From positions 1 to 11,475 of the forward strand of contig JANXPS010000038.1 in assembly GCA_025357175.1 (NCBI GenBank): a stretch of 11,475 nt of DNA. The letters are read 5' to 3'. Numbering within the stretch: the stretch's first letter is position 1; each line of letters opens with the position of its first letter. Shown in pieces: positions 6,101 to 11,475 of the stretch. A program made the translations under genes and the position numbers. The DNA is from Deltaproteobacteria bacterium (GTDB lineage Bacteria; Desulfobacterota; Deferrimicrobia; Deferrimicrobiales; Deferrimicrobiaceae). A model generated the notes under the pieces. That model searched no databases. It worked only from the letters and a program-made list of their open reading frames with translations, and had not been told where the DNA came from.

Positions 6101-7783
6101 ATGCGCAGGGTCCTTCCTGCCGTCGCGGCCGGTCTCGTCTACTTCCTGTTCGCCCGGGTCGGCCTGTTTTTCACGGCGGGTCCTGACAGCGTTGCCGTCA
6201 TCTGGCCGGCCAGCGGCTTCCAGCTTGCGATCCTCGTCCTTGCCGGGCGGGACCGAAGGCCGCTCATCCTGCTCGCCTTCCTCCTTTCGAACATCCTCGC
6301 GAACCTGGTGGCGGACAAATCGCTGCCCGTCAGCATCGCCTTCGGACTGGCCAACATATCGGAAGGAATGCTCGCGGTTTACCTGCTCGACCGGTTCGCC
6401 TCCCCGGCCTTTCGCTTCAAGACGCTCAAGGATGTCCGGGTTTTCCTCCTGTTCGTGGTTGGCGCCGGAACCGCGGTAGCCGCCATCCCCGGTGCGGCAA
6501 TCGCCCACGCGGCTTTCGGTGCCGATTTCACGGGCGCCTGGCGGAACTGGTGGCTGGCGGACGCCTGCGGCATGCTCCTGTTCACCCCGTTCATCGTCGA
6601 ATGGTCCGCGGAAGGGAGAGAGAAACTCCGCAATCCGGATGCCGCCCGCATCCTCGAAGGAGTTTGCGCCTTCGTCCTGCTGCTCGCCGTGTTCTATCTG
6701 TTCGTCCGCCCGGCCGTAGGCACCGACCGCATCCACAACTCCTACCTGATGATCCCTTTCCTGATCTGGATCGTCATCCGCCTCGATACGCCGGGACTCG
6801 TGACGGCAAACCTCGCGATCGCGATCGGCATCACCGCTTTCGCGCTTATGCAGCCCGGGGAATCCGCCTCGATGATGAGTGACGTGATCGAACAATCCCA
6901 GCTTTTCGCCTGCATCACGTCGGGTACGATGCTGTTTCTGTCCTCGGTTTTCTCGGAGCGGAGCCGGGCGGAACAGGCGCTCAAGGAGCTCAACGGGTCG
7001 CTCGACCGGCAGGTTGCCGAACGGACCCGGGTCACCGAGGGAAAGGCGCGCCGTCTTGCGGAATTCAACCTGACGCAGAGGCGGCTGTTGTCCAGGCTTC
7101 GGGACACCTCCGCCGAACTCGACTCGTTTTCATGGTCGGTCTCGCACGATCTTCGGGCGCCCCTTCGCCGGCTCATTTCGTTCAGCACGGCGCTGGTCGA
7201 GGATTGCGGTGAAAGCCTGCCGCCCCGGGGGCTGAACTACCTGGACCGGATCCGGGAAGCCTCCGTCTCGATGGAGGCGCTGCTCGACGCGCTGATGGTC
7301 GTATCCCGCGTGTCCAGGGCCGAGATCCGGGTGACCGCGGTCGATCTTGCGGCAACCGCCCGGGAAGTCGCCGCCGGCCTTTACGACCGCTACCCGGGTC
7401 GCGAAGTGGTCTTCGTCGCACCGGAGCGGGTCGAGGCAAACGGCGATCCGCGCCTGCTTCGCCTCGTGCTCGAGAACCTGCTCGACAACGCCTGGAAATT
7501 CACGGCGCGGAGGGTGGATGCGCGAGTCGAGTTCGGATTCGCCGAAGTTCGGGACGGGATCGAATATTTCGTCCGGGACAACGGGGCGGGTTTCGACATG
7601 GCGTTCGTCGGGGAAATGTTCCGGCCGTTCCAGCGACTGCACCCGGAAGACGATTTCCCGGGAACCGGCATCGGCCTGGCCACGGTTCGCCGGGTGATCG
7701 CCCGGCACGGCGGGCGGGTCCGGGCCGAAGGAATCCCGGGGGAGGGCGCCGCAATCCATTTCAGCCTGGAGCGATCGTCATGA
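6101..7783 (+). CDS. membrane sensor histidine kinase with MASE1-type domain
   Basis: This 560-residue protein has an integral membrane sensor at residues about 5-285 with roughly eight hydrophobic segments. MASE1 signatures are VAVIWPASGFQLAILVLAG (about 31-49) and WRNWWLADACGMLLFTPFI (about 147-165). A polar coiled-coil-like linker spans about 285-340 (SERSRAEQALKELNGSLDRQ and onward). HisKA carries H349 in SWSVSHDLRAPLRRL. The ATPase domain shows N-box ENLLDNAWKFT (458-468), G1 DNGAGFD (493-499), an F-box (MFRPFQRLHPEDDF) and G2 GTGIGLATV (521-529). The chosen ATG at 6101 follows the upstream stop by 7 bases. An ATG at 6065 would overlap that gene by 29 bases and add WWNN-type residues. 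The MASE1 ligand is not deducible. The gene overlaps the next by ATGA. Confidence 0.92.
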   Translation: MRRVLPAVAAGLVYFLFARVGLFFTAGPDSVAVIWPASGFQLAILVLAGRDRRPLILLAFLLSNILANLVADKSLPVSIAFGLANISEGMLAVYLLDRFASPAFRFKTLKDVRVFLLFVVGAGTAVAAIPGAAIAHAAFGADFTGAWRNWWLADACGMLLFTPFIVEWSAEGREKLRNPDAARILEGVCAFVLLLAVFYLFVRPAVGTDRIHNSYLMIPFLIWIVIRLDTPGLVTANLAIAIGITAFALMQPGESASMMSDVIEQSQLFACITSGTMLFLSSVFSERSRAEQALKELNGSLDRQVAERTRVTEGKARRLAEFNLTQRRLLSRLRDTSAELDSFSWSVSHDLRAPLRRLISFSTALVEDCGESLPPRGLNYLDRIREASVSMEALLDALMVVSRVSRAEIRVTAVDLAATAREVAAGLYDRYPGREVVFVAPERVEANGDPRLLRLVLENLLDNAWKFTARRVDARVEFGFAEVRDGIEYFVRDNGAGFDMAFVGEMFRPFQRLHPEDDFPGTGIGLATVRRVIARHGGRVRAEGIPGEGAAIHFSLERSS

Positions 7784-9354
7784 CGGCAGAACCGGTCAGG
7801 CCTGTTCCACTGGATGTGCTGCTGATCGAGGATTCCCCCTCGGATGCGCTTCTGATCGAACGGGAGATCCTGGGGAAATGGCCGGCGGCGGACATCGAGC
7901 GGGTCCAGACGGGAGACCGTGTCCGCGAGGCGCTGGCGGGTCGGCGATGGGACGTGATCCTGTCCGACCACGAGATGCCGGGATTCTCTGCGACGCTCGC
8001 GCTCGAGATATGCCGGACGCTGGCGCCGGAGACGCCCTTCCTGGTCGTATCCGGGAAGATGAGCGAGGAGGCGGCGGTCGCCGTGATGAAGGGAGGCGCC
8101 TGCGACTACATCAGCAAGGACCGCCTGTCGATGCTGGTGCCTGCGATCGAGCGGGAAATCCGGGAGGCCCGCTTCCGGCAGGAGCACGTCCAGCTCGAAA
8201 AGCAGTTCCTGCGGGCGCAGCGGCTCGAAAGCGTCGGCTTGATGGCCAGCGGCATCGCGCACGACCTCAATAATATATTCCTTCCGATCACGATGGTCAT
8301 CGGGCTGCTCCGGAGCCGGCTGGTCGACGAAGAGGGGCGGAAGTACCTGGCGCTGCTCGAAAGCAGCACCGACAAAGGCACCGAACTGACGCGCCAGATG
8401 CTCTCATTCGTACGGGGCGAAAAAGGGGGGGGCAAACACTTGTCGGTCGAGTCGGCCGCCTTGCTCCACGACATCGGGAAGATGATCCGGATGAGTTTCC
8501 CCAAACGGATCACGATCGTCGAAAAAATACCGGAAACGCTCTGGCCGATTTCCGGGAACCCCACGCAGATCCAGCAGGTGCTGTTGAACCTGTGCATCAA
8601 CGCGCGCGATTCGATGGCGGGCGGGGGCACACTGGTCCTGCACGGGAACAACTCCGTGCTCGACGACGGGGATGCGGAATCGATTTCCCCCGGAGCGAAG
8701 GGCGGAAAGTATGTCGTGCTGTCCGTCGTGGACACGGGATCCGGCATTCCCGACGCGGACCGCGAAAAGATATTCGATGCGTTTTTCTCGACCAAGGAGC
8801 CGGATGGCGGAACGGGGCTCGGACTTTCGACCGTCCTGAAAATCGTCACGGAGCACGGCGGACTCGTCTCGATGAAAAGCGTCCTGGGCAAGGGAAGCGA
8901 ATTCTCGGTTTATTTCCCGGCGGCGGAATGCGGCTCCGATGTGCTCGGTCAACTCGAGCTGCAACCTCCGCTCAAGGCGGGGAGGGACGAGACGATCCTC
9001 GTGGTGGACGACGAGATGGCGATCCTGATGCTCATTGCCGGGGCTCTCGAATTGAACGGATACCGGGTGCTGAGGGCGTCGAACGGCGCGGAGGCGCTCT
9101 GTGTTTTCGAGGAGCACCGCGACGCGATCACGGCCGTGCTCCTCGACTTCGTCATGCCCGTCCTGGACGGGCCCGAAACGATGCACGCCATTCGCCGCCT
9201 TGCGCCGGCCATGCCGATCATCTATGTCTCGGGTTCGGAGGAGATCATCCTGGGGGAACGTCCGGAAGGCGTGCAGGGAATCCTGGCGAAACCGTTCACC
9301 ATGGATTCCCTGCTTCAGGCCTTGAAAGACGCCATCGGGAAAGCGGTGCGTTAA
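7780..9354 (+). CDS. soluble hybrid histidine kinase REC-HisKA-HATPase-REC
   Basis: This 524-residue protein has no membrane segment. The N-terminal receiver (about 10-130) has E17-D18, D63 in VILSDHEMPGF and K113 in YISKD. HisKA has H161 in MASGIAHDLNNIFLPI. The ATPase has the N-box LLNLCINARDSM (268-279), G1 DTGSGIPDADREKIF (318-332) and G2 GGTGLGLSTV (343-352). The C-terminal receiver (about 404-520) has D410-D411, D456 in AVLLDFVMPVLDG and K504 in LAKPF. The likely flow is phosphate in through the first receiver, which would control the kinase, then His161 to D456, then to an Hpt. The receiver-Hpt protein at 2097-2765 is a candidate. Its start overlaps the stop of the MASE1 kinase (ATGA). 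A run of five A then eight G occurs at 8420-8432 inside the gene. Confidence 0.93.
   Translation: MTAEPVRPVPLDVLLIEDSPSDALLIEREILGKWPAADIERVQTGDRVREALAGRRWDVILSDHEMPGFSATLALEICRTLAPETPFLVVSGKMSEEAAVAVMKGGACDYISKDRLSMLVPAIEREIREARFRQEHVQLEKQFLRAQRLESVGLMASGIAHDLNNIFLPITMVIGLLRSRLVDEEGRKYLALLESSTDKGTELTRQMLSFVRGEKGGGKHLSVESAALLHDIGKMIRMSFPKRITIVEKIPETLWPISGNPTQIQQVLLNLCINARDSMAGGGTLVLHGNNSVLDDGDAESISPGAKGGKYVVLSVVDTGSGIPDADREKIFDAFFSTKEPDGGTGLGLSTVLKIVTEHGGLVSMKSVLGKGSEFSVYFPAAECGSDVLGQLELQPPLKAGRDETILVVDDEMAILMLIAGALELNGYRVLRASNGAEALCVFEEHRDAITAVLLDFVMPVLDGPETMHAIRRLAPAMPIIYVSGSEEIILGERPEGVQGILAKPFTMDSLLQALKDAIGKAVR
8420..8432 (+). repeat. A5G8 homopolymer inside the hybrid kinase gene
   Basis: Five A (8420-8424) followed by eight G (8425-8432) encode the K-G-G-G stretch at residues 215-218, between HisKA and the ATPase domain. 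Reading one G fewer would give a TGA at 8483-8485, truncating the kinase before its ATPase domain. The tract is certain from the sequence; any slippage role is speculative. Confidence 0.6.
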
Positions 9355-9371
9355 CCCGCATCCATCGACGG

Positions 9372-10652
9372 TCAGTCGTCGAAATTGCCGGCTTCCCCCT
9401 TGTCGCCCGACAGCGATTTCGCTTTTTCGACGATGCGCGCGTCGGTCCAGTCGGCGGGGTCCTCGATCCGCGCACCCTTGGGGCCGAGGTCGTGCGAACC
9501 CGCTTTCAGGATCGCGGCGATGGCCAGCGGCGCGCTGTCTTTCGCGTTGAACACGGTTGTCATCATGCCGAAGACGAAATCCTCGACCCGCTTCGACATC
9601 CGTTCGCGAATCGCGGCGGGCTGAGCCATCAGCCTGTTCTCAAACGGCAGGTTGAGGCTCTTGTAGTCGCCCTTCTTCCAGCCCTTGGCGTCGGCGTACG
9701 CCACGACCTCGACCCACAGTTCCTCGGTCATCCCTTCGCCTGCGACCTTGATGAAGTTGCCGTTGGCGTCGAGCTGCGCGTTGCCGTAGTCGTTGACCTC
9801 GAGGCCCCACGAAACCATCTGGAGCGCCGTGGCCACGTTGGCCTTCGTCGTGGCGGTGCGGTTTGCGATCTCGCGCAGGCGTTCGGAGCTGTTGCCCGAG
9901 GTGCCGTGCTGGGCGCCGTTGACCTTGTAGGGGGCGATCGCAGCGTGGACGCTCGCGGTGAGATCGACCTGGATGCCCGCGTCGGACGCCTCGAGGCCGT
10001 GGGAGGTGCCGTTGTTGAGGGCGATCCAGTCGGGGAAGATGCCGCGGGCATTGAGTCCGCCGATCAGGAAGCACGCCTCCTCGGGCGTCGAAAGCCCCGA
10101 ATTCCCCTTGATCTCGCCGACCTCGGTTTCAAGGCCCGCCCACGAGGGGATAAGCGGGTTGACCGCGATGTTCGCCAGCAGGTTGAGGTCGTCGGGCTGA
10201 TGCGAGGCGTCGACGGCGATCGAGGTGATGCCCGCCTCGAACATGGTGGGAATCTCGATCATCGCGGCCGCGAGATCCTTCGCGTCCTTGATGCCGTAGT
10301 GGTCGGCGTGGATCGCAACCGGCACCATGATGCCGAGTTCGTTGCACAGCGCGTCGACGACGGTCGCCATGTTCCAGTAGTTGACCGCGCAGTACGATTT
10401 CTGGCCGCCCTCGGACTTGGCGATCTCGATGATGACGGGGGCGTTGGCGCGCTGCGCGGCCTGGAGCACGCCGCGGACGATGAAATAGCTGCGGGCGTTG
10501 CAGGCGATGGTGATCGCGTTGCCCTTGGCCTGCATGGCGCGGTCCATCACCTTGCTGCTGACCAGAAGCGCACGGGAATTGGGGAACAGCTTGCGGACAT
10601 TGGGCGGACGGCCGACGGCCAGCGCCTTTTCGAAATCGGCTGAATGGGTCAA
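9372..10652 (-). CDS. class II fructose-bisphosphate aldolase-type protein, long form
   Basis: This 426-residue protein belongs to the class II (zinc) ketose-bisphosphate aldolase family, whose best-known member splits fructose 1,6-bisphosphate in glycolysis and gluconeogenesis. The metal and catalytic motifs are present: PVAIHADHYG (residues 111-120, D117 and zinc ligand H118), IAVDAS (145-150), ETEVGEIKGNSG (175-186, conserved glutamates), LNNGTSHGLE (212-221, H218) and NGAQHGTSG (245-253, H249). It is longer than the common 280-360 residue enzymes, with an extra N-terminal stretch and about 150 residues after the last motif, so it may act on another ketose phosphate. The start is TTG at 10652 behind a perfect AGGAGG. 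It converges with the hybrid kinase gene, the two stops being 17 bases apart, and is probably transcribed after the Nudix gene or from its own promoter. Confidence 0.85.
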   Translation of the reverse strand: MTHSADFEKALAVGRPPNVRKLFPNSRALLVSSKVMDRAMQAKGNAITIACNARSYFIVRGVLQAAQRANAPVIIEIAKSEGGQKSYCAVNYWNMATVVDALCNELGIMVPVAIHADHYGIKDAKDLAAAMIEIPTMFEAGITSIAVDASHQPDDLNLLANIAVNPLIPSWAGLETEVGEIKGNSGLSTPEEACFLIGGLNARGIFPDWIALNNGTSHGLEASDAGIQVDLTASVHAAIAPYKVNGAQHGTSGNSSERLREIANRTATTKANVATALQMVSWGLEVNDYGNAQLDANGNFIKVAGEGMTEELWVEVVAYADAKGWKKGDYKSLNLPFENRLMAQPAAIRERMSKRVEDFVFGMMTTVFNAKDSAPLAIAAILKAGSHDLGPKGARIEDPADWTDARIVEKAKSLSGDKGEAGNFDD

Positions 10653-10657
10653 GGGAT

Positions 10658-10663
10658 CCTCCT
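10658..10663 (-). promoter_or_regulatory. perfect AGGAGG ribosome site for the TTG-started aldolase
   Basis: On the minus strand AGGAGG is followed by a 5-base spacer (ATCCC) and TTG at 10652-10650. This optimal spacing and the absence of a nearby in-frame ATG fix the TTG as the start. Confidence 0.75.
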
Positions 10664-10679
10664 GGGAAATAATTCTGGA

Positions 10680-10688
10680 ATTATAGCA
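10680..10688 (-). promoter_or_regulatory. extended -10 promoter (TGCTATAAT) upstream of the aldolase
   Basis: The minus strand reads TGCTATAAT, which is a consensus TATAAT with the TG of an extended -10 element. It is 28 bases upstream of the TTG start, giving a short leader of about 20 bases that contains the AGGAGG. No good -35 box is seen 16-18 bases upstream (GC-rich there), which is typical of extended -10 promoters. It suggests the aldolase can be transcribed separately from the Nudix gene. Predicted from sequence only. Confidence 0.5.
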
Positions 10689-10721
10689 CCGGCACGGGAA
10701 CAGGCGCGCTCCCGCGGGGGG

Positions 10722-11135
10722 TCAGATCGGCCGCTCCCCCGTCTTCCTGAAACGGAAGTAGTCGGACAGGATTTTCGCATGGTCGAAGGCGATCGGTTCC
10801 GGCAGCGTCCCCTCGGTGAAGCGCGCGGCCTCGGCGGCGTCGTCCATCCCTACGGGAATTCCATCGGCCGTCCCGACGAACACGGTCGAAATGGTGTGCT
10901 GTCTCGGGTCGCGGGCGGGGTCGGAATAGACGCCGAGCAGGGCGGTCAGCGTCACGTGCAGGCCCGTCTCCTCGAGCGCCTCCCGCACGGCCGCGTCGCG
11001 GATATTTTCGCCCACGTCCACGAAACCGCCCGGGATCGCCCAGCCGGGAGGCGGGTTTTTCCGGCGGATCAGGACGATCCTCCCGCCTGTTTCGATGATC
11101 ACGTCGACTGTCGGGACCGGGTTCTGGTATCTCAT
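10722..11135 (-). CDS. Nudix hydrolase, possibly ADP-ribose pyrophosphatase-like
   Basis: This 137-residue protein is a single Nudix domain that would hydrolyse a nucleoside diphosphate linked to another group. The Nudix box is complete: G37-x5-E43-x7-R51-E52-x2-E55-E56-x-G58, seen as GFVDVGENIRDAAVREALEE. It is preceded by the PPPGWAIPGG strand. A proline (P73 in VYSDPARDPR) about 15 residues after the box recalls ADP-ribose-type members, so that is a possible substrate but not proven. The ATG at 11135 has GGAGGG 5 bases upstream on the minus strand. The aldolase gene follows after 69 bases; upstream it is divergent from the nucleotidyltransferase gene. Confidence 0.9.
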   Translation of the reverse strand: MRYQNPVPTVDVIIETGGRIVLIRRKNPPPGWAIPGGFVDVGENIRDAAVREALEETGLHVTLTALLGVYSDPARDPRQHTISTVFVGTADGIPVGMDDAAEAARFTEGTLPEPIAFDHAKILSDYFRFRKTGERPI

Positions 11136-11162
11136 CGCAGCCCTCCGTAATATACTGTCCGG

Positions 11163-11168
11163 ATTATA
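11163..11168 (-). promoter_or_regulatory. candidate -10 box (TATAAT) for the Nudix gene
   Basis: A consensus TATAAT reads on the minus strand 27 bases upstream of the ATG at 11135. The -35 region is weak (GTTCGG at a 17-base spacer) and there is no TG extension. It lies in the 82-bp AT-richer gap shared with the divergent gene at 11218, so both genes may be controlled from here. No clear forward promoter could be chosen: TATACT at 11151-11156 and TTTAAT at 11174-11179 are -10-like but lack a matching -35. Confidence 0.35.
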
Positions 11169-11217
11169 GAAGTTTTAATGTTCTCCCGAACCCAATTCGT
11201 TTCCGGAGGGTCTCCGC

Positions 11218-11475
11218 ATGAAGGCAGTGGTGATGGCTGGCGGTTTCGGCACACGGCTCCGTCCGTTGACCGAAAAATTGCCCAAGCCGATGGCGTACGT
11301 GGCCAACCGGCCCATGATGGAACACGTGGTGCGACTGCTCGGCAAATCCGGCATCACCGATCTCGACATCCTGCTCTATTTCCATCCCGAGAAGATCAGC
11401 TCCTATTTCGGCGACGGCTCCCGGTGGGGCGCCACCACGAACTACATCACCGCCACCGAGGACTACGGGACGGCC
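11218..11475 (+). CDS. sugar-phosphate nucleotidyltransferase, N-terminal part (partial)
   Basis: The first 86 codons run off the window. The protein begins MKAVVMAGGFGTRLRPLT, the nucleotide-binding signature (G-G-x-G-T-R-L) of NTP transferases, followed by LPKPM (active-site Lys) and NRPMMEHVV. Later FGDGSRWG and EDYGTA also fit. These enzymes make NDP-sugars (for example GDP-mannose or NDP-glucose) from a sugar 1-phosphate and an NTP. The pattern resembles long deltaproteobacterial proteins annotated as mannose-1-phosphate guanylyltransferase fused to a phosphomutase domain, but the window ends too early to tell. GGAGGG at 11205-11210 lies 7 bases before the ATG. It is divergent from the Nudix gene. 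Confidence 0.88.
   Translation, partial: MKAVVMAGGFGTRLRPLTEKLPKPMAYVANRPMMEHVVRLLGKSGITDLDILLYFHPEKISSYFGDGSRWGATTNYITATEDYGTA

Noticed and set aside
9365..9382. Small inverted repeat (TCGACG / CGTCGA) between the convergent hybrid kinase and aldolase stops as a bidirectional terminator
   Set aside because: The stem is only 6 bp and has no T-tract on either strand, so it is too weak to call.
8592..10643. Open + strand frame of 683 codons spanning the end of the hybrid kinase and the antisense of the aldolase
   Set aside because: Its translation is Arg/Gly/Val/Asp-rich with no domain, it lies in the shifted frame of one well-supported gene and antisense to another, and long open shadow frames are expected at this GC content.

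Overview
The window is about 11.5 kb of GC-rich DNA, densely coded, with overlapping start/stop codons and several TTG or GTG starts. Codon use, the mix of a CheW/CheR/CheD/CheB set with extra signalling genes, and protein flavour resemble Geobacter-like members of the former Deltaproteobacteria (Desulfuromonadota/Desulfobacterota). That assignment is inference; there is no rRNA or other marker here.

Region 1 (1-5427, + strand) is a chemotaxis operon. It opens with the C-terminal tail of a methyl-accepting chemotaxis protein ending in a CheR-docking type pentapeptide (DFERY). It continues with cheW, a perfect GC hairpin, a short CheR-like methyltransferase, a translationally coupled metallo-beta-lactamase fold protein, a receiver-Hpt protein, a very short receiver-like protein lacking its phosphoacceptor region, full-length cheR, cheD and cheB. 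No cheA or stand-alone intact cheY is in the window; they may lie upstream. Receptor tail, CheR, CheB and CheD together form a complete receptor adaptation module (methylation, demethylation, deamidation).

Region 2 (5467-9354, + strand) is a two-component or phosphorelay block closely following cheB. It holds a NarL/FixJ-type response regulator, a membrane histidine kinase with a MASE1-type sensor, and a soluble REC-HisKA-HATPase-REC hybrid kinase coupled to it by an ATGA overlap. With the upstream receiver-Hpt protein, all parts of a multistep relay are present on one strand.

Region 3 (9372-11135, - strand) is metabolic and convergent to region 2. It contains a long class II aldolase-type protein, starting at TTG behind a perfect AGGAGG and an extended -10 box, and a Nudix hydrolase upstream of it. 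Region 4 (11218 to the end, + strand) is the start of a sugar-phosphate nucleotidyltransferase, divergent from the Nudix gene across an 82-bp gap.

The points most worth checking are the receiver protein with an apparent internal in-frame deletion (2762-2998), the conserved-looking short-CheR/MBL pair inside a chemotaxis operon (832-2030), the unclear or possibly frameshifted start of the receiver-Hpt gene (about 2097-2124), and the A5G8 homopolymer in the hybrid kinase. No stretch longer than 300 bases lacks a gene. I saw no tRNA, rRNA, CRISPR array, insertion sequence or attachment site.
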